64,000 nucleotides of DNA from the NCBI GenBank assembly GCA_051530055.1, contig CM121341.1, positions 13,206,001-13,270,000 of the forward strand. The letters are read 5' to 3'. Below are positions 1 through 9,689 of this stretch, one piece after another. The notes beneath the pieces are model-generated. The model was not told the origin of the DNA, searched no databases, and worked only from the letters and a program-made list of their open reading frames with translations. Numbering within the stretch: position 1 is the stretch's first letter; each line of letters starts with the position of its first letter. Made by a program: the position numbers and the translations under genes. Origin of the DNA: Neoechinorhynchus agilis. Its lineage: Eukaryota > Acanthocephala.

Positions 1-25
1 CTCGTCGAACTACAACTTTTTCTAT

Positions 26-298
26 TTACAACATTTGAGAGTTGAGAATTTTAATAAGCTGAATTTCGCACTGCCCTTGTAACGGAAATCCTCCAGTTCG
101 CCTCAGTGCACTTAAACGCGCTTCACGAACAATATATCCATCGGGACAAAAAATAACTAAACGTCCATCAATCAGGTAAAGGCAAGTCCAAAAAATCAAA
201 ATGATCGATTTCTGCGTACATGAATTAAACACGGCACCTAAAAGCGTTTTAAAAATGAAAAATCCATGAAAACAGAAATTATAATCAAAGTTACGCAA
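26..298 (-). CDS. Possible exon of an unidentified gene near the left edge
   Basis: An open stretch of 90 codons on the minus strand. Its C-terminal half (from about LIDGRLVIFCPDGYIV to the stop) has a balanced composition that looks coding, while the N-terminal half is rich in Phe and Ile and could be intron or UTR translated by chance. A splice acceptor may lie just upstream of the LIDGR segment. I do not recognise a family. It could be a last exon of a minus-strand gene, or chance. Nothing else in the first 378 bases can be supported. Confidence 0.22.
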   Translation of the reverse strand: MRNFDYNFCFHGFFIFKTLLGAVFNSCTQKSIILIFWTCLYLIDGRLVIFCPDGYIVREARLSALRRTGGFPLQGQCEIQLIKILNSQML

Positions 299-378
299 GG
301 GCCGTGGATATCAGTGGCGATTCTTAAACGCGCATACAATTGTTGTCGTCTCTTTCTCTCAAAAAATCTTGCTCCACT

Positions 379-993
379 TCATGCCACCTTGGTCGATTCC
401 TTAAGAGACTGATCAACTGGCTCCATGCAATACGGACAAGTGAAGCTTTTCATAAGAAGCCATTTATCTACACACTCGAGATCGAATCTATAAGAAACTC
501 CAAATCCGATCTCAAGTTGGCGTACGCAATCTTTATGGAAACTATGCATACAGGGCAGCATCCGGATATCGTCATCCTTATCGAATTCGATCATACAGAT
601 GATACACTCGTCCGGCGGATTATTGCAACCATCATCATCGTCGCTGCCGCCTGATTTCTTCACGTATTTATGAACCGGCAAGGCATCCAAAACGGATTCT
701 TTAATGGCTCGGTTCATTGCATTGATTTCAGCGACTGCGGCGGCTGCCATCGCTGCTCGGTGTCGGGCATGAACTCGTGTAATGTGGCCCAGAGCTGCGG
801 CAGCCATATGCTCGCTGACATCCGGACGCTGGCGACGGGGGTGACGCCGCCGGAGGAGCGTATAAGCAGATAAGGGATTATCTCCAATAAGACTTCGAGT
901 GGGATCATCGTGGTGTCGGACGACAATTACTTCCTCGTCATCGTCTCTTCTACCGTTGCGGTTTGAATCCGTATACGAAAAGCAATTTCCCAT
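379..993 (-). CDS. RNF11-like RING-H2 E3 ubiquitin ligase, copy A
   Basis: Probable E3 ubiquitin ligase of the RNF11 type, which in animals works with HECT ligases and endosomal adaptors on membranes. The ORF gives 204 aa (187 if a possible 51-nt intron is removed); human RNF11 is 154 aa. Seen directly: an N-terminal MGNCFS, a good N-myristoylation signal (Gly2, Ser6) with a palmitoylatable Cys4; an Ala/Arg-rich middle (about residues 60-95); an Asp run (about 117-120); then a RING-H2 domain with CIIC, LPCMHSFHKDC and FTCPYC, followed by MEPVD, the characteristic RNF11 tail. The PPxY motif of vertebrate RNF11 is not present. About 340 bp of the 3' half is almost identical to copy B near 8.85-9.2 kb, but the N-terminal halves are unrelated. 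Family call is firm; orthology to RNF11 itself is inferred from the tail and the acylation signal. Confidence 0.88.
   Translation of the reverse strand: MGNCFSYTDSNRNGRRDDDEEVIVVRHHDDPTRSLIGDNPLSAYTLLRRRHPRRQRPDVSEHMAAAALGHITRVHARHRAAMAAAAVAEINAMNRAIKESVLDALPVHKYVKKSGGSDDDDGCNNPPDECIICMIEFDKDDDIRMLPCMHSFHKDCVRQLEIGFGVSYRFDLECVDKWLLMKSFTCPYCMEPVDQSLKESTKVA
475..525 (-). other. In-frame 51-nt GT-AG segment inside the RING domain (copy A)
   Basis: Between HKDC and CVDKWL the reading frame carries 17 extra residues (VRQLEIGFG...). The DNA begins GTACGC and ends CTCGAG on the coding strand, is 51 nt long, a multiple of three and stop-free. Introns in neighbouring genes are 46-58 nt with GT-AG ends, so this is probably an intron whose retention would leave the frame open. 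Removal gives HKDCCVDKWL, which restores near-normal RING spacing. Without transcript data an in-frame coding insertion cannot be excluded. Confidence 0.6.
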
Positions 994-2117
994 CTAAAAC
1001 GGGAATCCTTCAAGGGAAAGTAGCGAAATCGTCTCGGCTAGATTCCACCACTGCTTCAAAGTTTAACTTCGTTGCGACAAAAAGGCTACCGGTCATTTTG
1101 GCTGTGGATTTTGTGGACAAACAAGAAGTATTAATCGAAAACCAATTACAGTGGAACGTCGATTATTCGAACACGTTTATTATCCAAAACGTCAATTATC
1201 CGGACCCAGAATGTTGTCCTAGTCAACTTCTGTTGCTAAAAGAGAATTGGGAACCTTGAAGCGAAAAAACGAAGTACAGGGCAAAATAAATGGTTAATTT
1301 CAACAATAAAACTAAAATTATGTAATTTTCTCCAATTTTGCTTCGTTTAGCAATTCCCCAGCTTTAAAAAAACTGGATACATCACATTGGGTTTTTCGTT
1401 ATCCCAATGCTGTCCGATCTCTATTAAACCTGATAAATGACGTTATATTGTAATATTTAAGCAGATAAGGCAAAAACGAGTTTGGTTAATATTCGGTTAG
1501 TCAATGAGTGCTAAAATCGTGTCTCTTTACTATAAATCGTCAAAACAACATCGTGTTGCACAATAGCCCCTTTTTCGCTGCAGTTCGTAAAACCGTTTAA
1601 GGCAATGAATTTTTCTGGCATCGTTCCCTTAGACATTTGGGAAAAGTGGTTTGCGACGATATCTAAATGGCAGTCTAACAGGAAAAATTGTTACGATAGA
1701 ATGAAAAGTTGAAGAAACACAATATGTTCATTTATGTAGGTGAAGACCCATTACGAAAGGTTCAATGGGAATGAGACACAGAATTTTAAATTTATAACCG
1801 CTCTTCAGCGATTGAGATTTCTGGAAAATAAACGTTTGGAAATATCCAAACAATCTCGGATATTCCCGATGATGTGATTTTGTAAAGTCAACTGGACCAC
1901 CTCGACAAAACTACGGAATGTACAACAAACTCAGCCAGTTATACATTGGAGTAAGTATTGAATTATTTTATCTTTAAGTCTGGCTAGCCGGTTACATTTT
2001 TAAGTGTCGAATTAAACATCCCAAACACGGCTGATTATTTTCCTTGGGCACTAGGGAAGCGCATGATATTGCTTAACGCTTAAAAAATGCGTTCTTTGGT
2101 GATCAGAAGAATGGATG

Positions 2118-2230
2118 GATATTGAGTTATTGTTCTCAATATTTCGTCTACATTGAAGCACGAAACTTGTGAAACAACCTGAACAAGTCCGACGAAACGG
2201 ACGAAATATTGAGAACAATAAATCAATATC
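2118..2230. repeat. Foldback (MITE-like) hairpin with 31-bp arms
   Basis: The arms 2118-2148 and 2200-2230 are inverted complements over about 30 of 31 positions (core TTGTTCTCAATATTTCGTC), separated by about 50 bp. No coding capacity. It looks like a small non-autonomous DNA element. Confidence 0.75.
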
Positions 2231-3150
2231 TATTTTTCTCATAACATAGTAGAGACCGTTTTTTGATCGAAGGATCATTTTAAATAATTAAAGTACCATT
2301 ATATTAATAGGAATAGAAATATTTTGCACTAGTTTAATCAAACCATATATGCGATTTTATATAAATATATTTATTAGTTATGTTTGAAACTCGAAAATAT
2401 ATCAACCAGTCTGGTAGTCGAAAGATTATTTGCTTCAAAATCTAAAAGCCTAGGGCATAGCGCCCATCCACGAAAATATAACAGATTGACAAATTCTGTT
2501 ACAAACATGAAACGCTTATTTTTTGGCAGAGTTGAAGTCCGGCTTGAAAAATCGATCATTGCCGGGTCCCATTTCGATTTTAGTGCTTACAAGAATAAAA
2601 ATTATAATACAATGGGATTTTGTGCTGCAGATACTTAAGTCAGTTGAGCTTTCTCATATCGTAAAAAACGTAAAAACATTGATTGGTGAGGCTTCCTCGC
2701 GAGCATCAATTGGGATTATGACCACCACAATTCCAACTGTCTTAACAATTTAATCCAACACAACTACGATTAAGCTGCGCGAAGTGCACTGATCTCGTAA
2801 TAAAGTGTAAAAGTCGTTAAAGGGGAAATGGCAAGATTATACGCATCATTAAACAGCTCTAGTCATTTATAATGCGAATAATCATAGAGCAAATGAGAAG
2901 AGGATTATCATCAACTGTCGGAGATGAAATGGTGGATATTTGGATGTCAACGTTGCCGCAAGGATAGAAGTGAATCAAATCCGTTAAAGGTGAGAACTAG
3001 TCATGCACCAATATGGCAAAATCGTCTGTTAGAAGTTTGAAAAAGAACGCCATATTGATTTTGAAGCGTTCATTCTACTATTAAACAAGGGAACGGACAA
3101 CATTGGAAATCTTGGATTAGAGCCTTTGGGAAAAATATACTTTATTTTGG

Positions 3151-3287
3151 CAATTATATCACTCCTCGGATTTAAACTTTCACTAATTTATTTTCGATAT
3201 TTCAGGACTTAATAACGTTGAGACTATCCGATTTGAAATATCGGAATTAAATTAGTTAAAGTTTTAATCCGAGGGGTGGTATAATTG
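3151..3287. repeat. Foldback element family II (long inverted arms)
   Basis: The arms 3151-3203 and 3235-3287 are imperfect inverted repeats of about 53 bp containing the core CCTCGGATTTAAACTTT and its complement, around a 31-bp loop. The same arms recur in the nested cluster at about 9.69-10.28 kb, showing a dispersed family rather than a chance palindrome. Confidence 0.8.
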
Positions 3288-3317
3288 AGAAAAAGAAAGC
3301 ATCGAAAATCCTTCAAT

Positions 3318-3415
3318 CTTTTTTATAGCGAATTATAAGCAATAGGCTGAAGAAGGCTTACGCGAAGGTCGAAAATTATCAAATAAATCAATTATTATAA
3401 TTCGCTATAAAAAAG
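3318..3415. repeat. MITE-like element family I, 98 bp
   Basis: Terminal inverted repeats of about 21 bp (CTTTTTTATAGCGAATTATAA at the left, its complement at the right) enclose about 56 bp. Near-identical copies lie at about 9789-9886 (opposite orientation) and 10328-10424. The downstream flank (gtagatgttgaacatcttt) is also shared with the third copy, so part of this region moved or was duplicated as a larger unit. Confidence 0.85.
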
Positions 3416-4099
3416 TAGATGTTGAACATCTTTACAATCCTAGAATCTACAAAAAGGTAAAAAACGCTTTTGTATATGGGTTTCTTGCGATGATCTGTAC
3501 ATTAATGAGAAATCAACTACATAAAAAGACTTTTTAGAGGTTAATAGATCGGAAATCAATATTCTAGAAAGCGAAAACTGATTGAATTTATTTCCTGTAA
3601 CCTGGACTCAAAAAGTGCAATCATTTAAACTGTTCCCAAAATATTTATCTAATTTTTCCCATTTATAATAAATAAAATTTCAGATTGGAGTACGATCGAA
3701 ATGAGAACAACTCACGTGATATCTGTAGCGATTGAACGGTGAGCGGGAAGATATATAATAACTATTGCCGTTCGGTTTGAGTTCGCCTGAAAATCACGGG
3801 AAAAAGTCGAAGATTTCCGTTTAAAATGGAAAAGGCGATGAAGGAAAATGAACTTTTAGTGCATAAAAATGGTAGTCGTTATTTTTCAAAAACGAAGAAA
3901 CGCTTCCATTTCCTATTCATTTTAGTCGACGCATTCATCAACGACCGAGACGATAATTATTGGTAAAGTTTAAAAACCGTGAAATAGTGTTCGGTTTACT
4001 AATAATATCCCGAAAAGGTCTAATAACGCGTCGCAAAACTCGAGACTGAGCAGATTAGAGAATCATAAACGAGGCATTTCATTGCCTATAATCATTCCT

Positions 4100-4290
4100 A
4101 ATTTCGAAAATGGACACTTGGGCTGTTGTAATGACAAAAAGAAAATGTTTATTTCTGAGCTTTCGTCGTCTTACGGCTTCTTTTAAAGCTTACAAACAAT
4201 TCCTGAAAAAAAACCGTAAGACGACGAAAGCTTAGAAATAAATATTTTCTTTTTGTCATTACAACAGCCCAAGTGTCTATTTTCGAAATT
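4100..4290. repeat. Foldback hairpin with 77-bp arms
   Basis: The arms 4100-4176 and 4214-4290 are almost perfect inverted complements of 77 bp, starting AATTTCGAAAATGGACAC and ending with its complement, around a 37-bp spacer. Noncoding; a MITE-like element or the remnant of a foldback transposon. It lies 180 bp upstream of the lipase start codon. Confidence 0.85.
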
Positions 4291-4470
4291 ACAAAAACTC
4301 GATCAAAGTAGTGTTTCACAAATATCTGTGATCATTTAAAAATACGTCACTTACCGATTGGATCGGAAAGAAAATAACATTAATTCAAATCAACAATTGA
4401 TGACGGTTGTTGTTTTACTATTGTTTTCCTATAGATTTCCGCTTTAATCCATCTTTTGATATTGGTTCGA

Positions 4471-7266
4471 ATGCACAATTCCGCCCGCCAAGTCTCTTCG
4501 GTGTCAAATAATTGCATAAGACGTGTTGTAAATCATCGCAAGAGTCACAATCCTCACGATATCGAAATAGATTTGATTGATTTGAATCGAAGAGCTAGTC
4601 GATTACACACGTTGTTGACCAATGACACCAAAGGAATAGTGATGGAATCCTTGAGAAGATTGACTCAACTGACCCATGAGAGTCAAATTGACCTTGTTAG
4701 CATGATAAGCCGACTAAGCACTTTTGAACGCGATTTGCCCGAATGCAAAACGGCGGTGGGCAGCGGACTAAAGTATAGCGGATATCAATCGGTTGTTGAT
4801 TTCTATCACACCGGAATACGGAAAACAATCGATCATTTGAAGGCGTGTTCTGAGTTGACAAGTAGAAGAATATTTTTCGGACATCCATTGTCCAGTACGT
4901 GGACTAAACAACTCGTAGCTTGGGAAAAGCTTCTTCGGCTTTTGGTGGACACGATCAAGCTAAGTAGATGCCTGATGGATTTTCGTTGGATCCTTAGAAA
5001 AAATCTATTAGCCGTTCTAATATACTGTTGAGAAATAGTTCCAGCCAGAATCTTTTTATCCAGATTTCGGCAATGACCGACGATGAGAAACGGGTCCTTT
5101 TCAAACATTTCACGCCGTCTTCTGTCCCATTCGGGCGAACCCTTTCTTTTCAATTCGACGAGTCATTGTTCTATCTTATGAACGCAGGAGCCGTTCTTAT
5201 GGCCGCGTTCGCAGACTCAAGATACCAACAAAACGTTATCCGACATCTTGCCACAGCGATTAATTCACCCAAATATATCCTCGATCCAGAACTTAAAGCC
5301 GAAAGAGTTGCTCAAGTTCTCCGAGAACTGGATATTGATTTGTGCAAATCGTTTTGGGAACTAACCGATTCTGACGCGTTTATAGTTCGTACATATTTTC
5401 CGTTTTGTTTTAATTAGAGTATTTAGGTAAGCTCCAGATTATCAGCATCTCGCGACTTAAGTTCGACTTTGGAGACAAAGATAAACCGGAAGCTAATAAT
5501 CCATTGCACAGATCGTATGAAGCAGATGTTCGAGAAGACCGATCAACAACTTGACAGAGTTAATATTCGGTTCTTAGCAGCGAATTCCGAGCTCGATTCG
5601 CCGGCTAGCAGGATACTTTTTCTACAAATCCACGGAGGCGGATACGTAGCGATGTCATCTCGATCTCATCAGGTTGTTAATCCACCTTAAGTATGTTGTT
5701 TTTCAGGTTTCACGGAATTCATTTAGCTATACTTGTCGCATTGGGTTAACAAATTCAACATTCCTGTAATATGTGTTGACTATGGACTTTCTCCGGAGTA
5801 TTATTATCCACGAGCACTCAATGAATGTCTAGCGGCCTATGTTCATATAATAGAAAATGCAAACAAATTTGGTTAGTATTCCAGTAATACAGAAACGAAC
5901 TTTCAGATTGTCATACAGTTTTCTATTTGGTTACTTTTCTTTACATTCACCACCTCCCACCAAATTCCAGCTTTTGTCCTTCCTCGACCGTCGCCATCAC
6001 GCTGGCAGCATTGCCCCGTCCTTTAAAATTAAGTATATTATCCATCAAAACAGTTTTCGCTTATGTATGGACCCGAGTTTTTAGTTAGAACGAAATACCA
6101 TTGAGCCCGTATAACTCCGAGGTTTTATTAGAGCGTTCATATAAAGTGAACCCGAACGAAATACTATCTTACGTTCTTAATGTTGTTATGGACGACATTT
6201 CTTGAGAATGTCAACCCGTTTGACAGTAAGACAGACGTGATAGTTTCCATAGATAGATCAATCTAGCCTCCCCCCTTATCAATCTATTTCAGCATTTTGT
6301 CGTTTGATCCAAACATACTTTGAGACTATCGTATGCCTTCGTTAGCATTGGTCATTGAATAGTAACCTGAAAACCACTTATTTTTTCGTATCCTTGGTGC
6401 AATGTTTTGAAACACGTTCTTCTGCTAATTTACAGGATGGACAGGGGAGAAGATCGTAGTGATGGGCGACAGTGCTGGTGGAAACCTAAGCACGGCTCTT
6501 GCTTTCAAGCTGGAACGATTGGGTATCTTAAAAAGAATCGATCATCTGATTCTGTTTTATCCAACCTTATCTCTGATACCGACTGTATCACCAAGCCGAC
6601 TGCTATCAATGTTCGATCTCGTCCTCAACGGAAACGTTGCTCTACATTTCGCACTGGGTAAGTAATGTGTACCAATTGTTGAGCCAAATGGCATTGCTAT
6701 TTCTCTTTTCTGTATTTTGTTATCATCGCGGCAGCGGCAGCAGTAGATATCGATCAGCCTGAATGCGTCTGAAAGGAAGCATTTAAAAAAAGTGAAAACC
6801 TTGTGGAATTCAAACGCGCACAAATACCTCCTTACCACTTTTTACAGCTTACATGGGTGTGAGAAGTGTGCCAAAGAACGACCAAGAGCCGGGCATGGCT
6901 AAGGATGTTGTGGAACACCTTGAGCGATTTCAGGAACAATTATCCAACCCTCTCGTGTCGCCATTATGTGCTAGCGAACAAGATCTTGCCAAACTTCCTC
7001 CGCTGGACATCTTTGTAAGTTCAGTGATTATTTTCAGGATTCCATGACTGAAAAAAGTTAAGGTCAGCAAATGTGATCCTATGTTGGACGATTCTATCAC
7101 ATTGGCGCAACGATTAGGCCATGCACACATAGGAATTAACGTTCATCTCGTCGATGGAGTGCCTCATGGATTCCTGAACATGTTTACGGCTTCCAAATTG
7201 TGCACAAAGGTGTACAATGAATGTACAAACACGATTGGTAATCTTATTAAGTCCATTCTTGAATAA
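4471..7266 (+). CDS. LIPE: Hormone-sensitive lipase, complete seven-exon gene
   Basis: Neutral serine lipase that hydrolyses diacylglycerol and cholesteryl or retinyl esters in the cytosol or on lipid droplets. Inferred exons: 4471-4944, 4998-5377, 5462-5672, 5727-5871, 6436-6657, 6848-7014, 7063-7266. They sum to 1803 nt (600 aa) with phases that all agree. The N-terminal HSL domain (about residues 1-290) contains LSFQF and YILDPEL segments typical of the family. The alpha/beta-hydrolase domain shows the oxyanion HGGG, VDYGLSPE, the nucleophile elbow GDSAGG, the acid in CDPMLDDS and the histidine in PHGF. The long phosphorylated regulatory module of mammalian HSL is missing: only about 45 residues separate AYMGV from LAKLPP. 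The first intron (4945-4997) uses a weak donor and was chosen for phase and length. An ATG at 4471 is taken as start because no ATG lies upstream in that frame. Confidence 0.92.
5701..5727 (+). promoter_or_regulatory. Tandem splice acceptors before lipase exon 4
   Basis: A strong pyrimidine-rich acceptor (tttttcag, ending at 5706) precedes the weaker acceptor ending at 5726. Only the second gives LYLSHWVNKF, which matches the HSL family. Use of the first would shift the frame into an early stop. This could permit an unproductive isoform. Confidence 0.4.
5872..6435 (+). other. Large intron 4 of the lipase gene
   Basis: At 564 bp this is about ten times longer than most introns in the window. 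Donor GTTAGT and acceptor TTTACAG join AAC AAA TTT G to GA TGG ACA. I see no gene, hairpin element or recognisable repeat inside. Confidence 0.8.
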
Positions 7267-7387
7267 ACGGGTAACCATTGTTCTCGATGACTTACATATT
7301 CAATTTTTCCGTCAGTGTGATCATTTTAGAGTTTATCTGTGCTTAAGCCATCTAAACAATCATTTTAGTCTGGCTAGCCGATTATAT

Positions 7388-7474
7388 TTATTCTGTGTTG
7401 AAGAGAGGCCTTTTCCACGGCTAACCAATAAAATTATCAGCTGATGAAAAGGCCTCGCTTCAACACAGAATAAA
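7388..7474. repeat. Short foldback hairpin
   Basis: An arm of about 27 bp (TTATTCTGTGTTGAAGAG... then GGCCTTTTC) is repeated in inverted form at about 7446-7474 with one mismatch region. Just upstream, the string TCTGGCTAGCCG also occurs at about 1979, suggesting a shared dispersed element. Confidence 0.65.
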
Positions 7475-8055
7475 AAATGTTTATTGATGTTTACGGATAT
7501 TTAGGCGTAATCGCAACTATTCAAATTTCTAGGTTTTTTAGTTTAGTTCGTGCGTGGGTTTTTTAAAGATTTTGTAAAATCTCGATTCAACCCACGTTTT
7601 TCCTCGCAGGGCTCGCTTTCCCCATCTAAGACCCATAAAAACCTGGCATCTGGTCCAATTTGATATCAATCGCCTCGAGTAACTGCATTCTAGAGAACTT
7701 TGTTTCCCTCGTGCATAGAAAAAATTGTGCAACTGAAGCTGATAAAAAACATCATATGGAGCAAATTATGCATATAATTCAAATATCCTGCTTGCGAAAA
7801 CTTAGCAAACATGGCTTTGTAATTTTTTATACTAATTCTTAACGTTCGTCTTTGCTCTCGCACCCAAAACAACCCTGTATTTTGGACACTGTTATCGAAC
7901 GGGTTCCCAAACTACATTCGGGGAAAGCCTTTTAACACTGTCGAATGGGAGTTTGGCGACAGCTGTGATGATGGTGGAGCCATTCACTCACCTTCTTAAG
8001 GCGTTGGTGTATGCCTTTTTATCTCCGTTGAAGTGACAAAATGGACTCTTTAAAC

Positions 8056-8157
8056 CTGGCGAAGAAATTATACTGATTTTATTTTAAAATCTGATATTTT
8101 GGCACAATCTTGTGCCTTTATCAAGGTTGTTTGCTGAGAGTTTAATTTCTTCGCCAG
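8056..8157. repeat. Foldback with 15-bp terminal inverted repeats
   Basis: The termini CTGGCGAAGAAATTA (8056-8070) and its exact complement (8143-8157) bound about 100 bp. An internal palindrome GGCACAATCTTGTGCC lies at 8101-8116. Noncoding, MITE-like. Confidence 0.65.
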
Positions 8158-8843
8158 AAAACAACCAATATGAACAGTTCAATCCTCGAACGCTCTTTAA
8201 ACCTATATGCTCGAAATCCAAAGGACTATTTAAAGTTCAGCGCACGCTGAATAACGCTGTGTACGAACAGGTTGACTTGCGGGGCAGAGGTCGCAGTAGA
8301 TTTTTCATTTTGTTAAGTGTTCCTTTAAATATACGAGAAACAACATAGAAGTGTGAAGTTCATTTTAATCATCGTTCGGAGGCTGCCGAAATATCGATTT
8401 AACAAAATTTCTTCAATTTCTTGGTCATAAACAAGACCACAACTAGAATTTTTCAAATTATTCGGATACGCGACCATCGAACTTCCAAAAAAAAGAGGAA
8501 TCGCTTTCAGAATGATGAAATAGACTCGGTGCTTTTCACAACATCCAAAAAGAGAACAACTGAATGGGAGCTATGAAACATTTCGAAGAGTTCCTTAAGT
8601 ACCTTCTGTATTGCTTGCGAATATTCGGACAAGTGTTTTTTATATCAGAATGATCAGCAAGCACGCTGAAGAGAATACTTTTAAGAGTGGTGTCTATTTG
8701 CCATTTGAAGTTTTGCGGAAAAACAAAAACCCCGCTGAAATAAAGCAATCCATTTTTTCTGGTCAAATCATTAAACTTTTTTATGGTTTCTTGGATAGAT
8801 AACAAGCTACTCGATTATTGAAATGGATAAACATTTCTGTCTT

Positions 8844-9372
8844 TCAAAGAGACACCTTGGTCGATTCCTTAAGAGACTGATCAACTGGCTCCATGCAATA
8901 CGGACAAGTGAAACTTTTCATAAGAAGCCATTTATCTACACACTCGAGATCGAATCTATAAGAAACTCCAAATCCGATCTCAAGTTGGCGTACGCAATCT
9001 TTATGGAAACTATGCATACAGGGCAGCATCCGGATATCGTCATCCTTATCGAATTCGATCATACATATGATACACTCGTCCGGCGGATTATTGCAACCAT
9101 CATCATCATCATCATCGTCGCTGCCGCCTGATTTCTTCACGTATTTATGAACCGGCAAGGCATCCAAAACGGATTCCTTAATGGCACGGTTCATATCTTC
9201 CATCGACCGGGCCTGAAGTTCCGAAGAAGAAGATGGATAAAAACGACACAGGAGGTTTCAAAAGATCGAACACTCCATCGTCGTTCTGGTTTCGCGTTCT
9301 AACAATCCAATATGAATCGTAGTCTGCTGATGGCTCAGAACGTGAATTCGAGTACGAAAAACGGCTTCCCAT
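8844..9372 (-). CDS. RNF11-like RING-H2 E3 ligase, copy B (two or three exons)
   Basis: Paralogue of copy A. Inferred exons on the minus strand are 9372-9250 and 9212-8844, joined across a 37-bp GT-AG intron in phase 0 to read FDLLKPP then ARSMEDMNRAIKE. The product is 163 aa, or 146 if the internal 51-nt segment (8943-8993) is spliced. The N-terminus MGSRFS keeps Gly2 and Ser6 for myristoylation but has Arg where copy A has Cys4, so palmitoylation is unlikely. The RING-H2 residues (CIIC, LPCMHSFHKDC, FTCPYC) and MEPVD tail are identical to copy A. The Asp run is longer (seven against four) through an ATC-repeat expansion in the plus-strand text. The last residues differ (KVSL against KVA). 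Near-identity runs from 8853 to about 9193 and includes the putative intron, which points to a recent duplication or gene conversion. Confidence 0.85.
8943..8993 (-). other. In-frame 51-nt GT-AG segment inside the RING domain (copy B)
   Basis: Exactly the same 51 nt as in copy A at 475-525, with the same GTACGC start and CTCGAG end. Likely an intron; no sequence difference between copies helps to decide whether it is coding. Confidence 0.6.
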
Positions 9373-9411
9373 CTAAAACAACGGAAACCATGGAAAGTAT
9401 TCGAAGAATCC

Positions 9412-9454
9412 TTAGTTTTGATTGAAGAGTGTGTCTATGGTCAATCAAAACTAA
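9412..9454. repeat. Small perfect inverted repeat
   Basis: TTAGTTTTGATTGA at 9412-9425 is repeated as its exact complement at 9441-9454 around a 15-bp loop. Could be a terminator-like hairpin of transcripts or a MITE remnant. Confidence 0.5.
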
Positions 9455-9554
9455 AAAAGATGAAGAAGGAATCTAACCATAGAGTTCACCTTTACTTAGA
9501 AATCCGTTCGTTTGATCTGCCTTCAGCGTAGACAAAACATAGAGAAATTATCTA

Positions 9555-9613
9555 TGTGTAGCCTTTTTCAAGGCTGATAATTTTCTTTGGGCCAGCCGTG
9601 AAAAGGGCTACAC
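9555..9613. repeat. Imperfect foldback repeat
   Basis: GTGTAGCCTTTTTCA near 9557 pairs with TGAAAAGGGCTACAC near 9598-9613, and a second set of complementary pieces (ccagccg / cggctgg) flanks it. The structure looks like two overlapping hairpins of one small element. Confidence 0.45.
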
Positions 9614-9689
9614 AAAGATTCTGAAAAATTACCGGCTGGGCAGACTTCAAAAATAAAGAAATTAGTTTTTCCACTTCGGGGGGAGGATT

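Larger units (their letters stand above)
994..4470. other. Intergenic region with hairpin repeats, no convincing gene
   Basis: A 3.5-kb AT-rich stretch between the divergent RNF11-like and lipase genes. Short open frames here have no recognisable domain and start at non-ATG codons or look like chance. The identifiable content is a set of foldback repeats at 2118-2230, 3151-3287, 3318-3415 and 4100-4290. The lipase promoter should lie in the last few hundred bases, but no clear TATA box or other site can be assigned. Confidence 0.6.
7267..8843. other. Intergenic region, two hairpins, no gene recognised
   Basis: Lies between the 3' end of the lipase gene and the 3' end of RNF11-like copy B. 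It holds hairpins at 7388-7474 and 8056-8157. Short open frames of 60-89 codons occur on both strands, but none has a domain, signal or codon pattern that I can support as a gene. Confidence 0.55.

Noticed and set aside
963-1259. 98-codon plus-strand ORF
   Set aside because: Starts at a non-ATG codon, has no domain and overlaps the 5' end of the minus-strand RNF11-like gene.
5857-6084. 75-codon ORF in the lipase region
   Set aside because: Lies in the 564-bp intron 4 of the lipase gene and has no domain.
8112-8348. 78-codon ORF overlapping a hairpin
   Set aside because: Begins inside the foldback at 8056-8157 and has no recognisable content beyond it.
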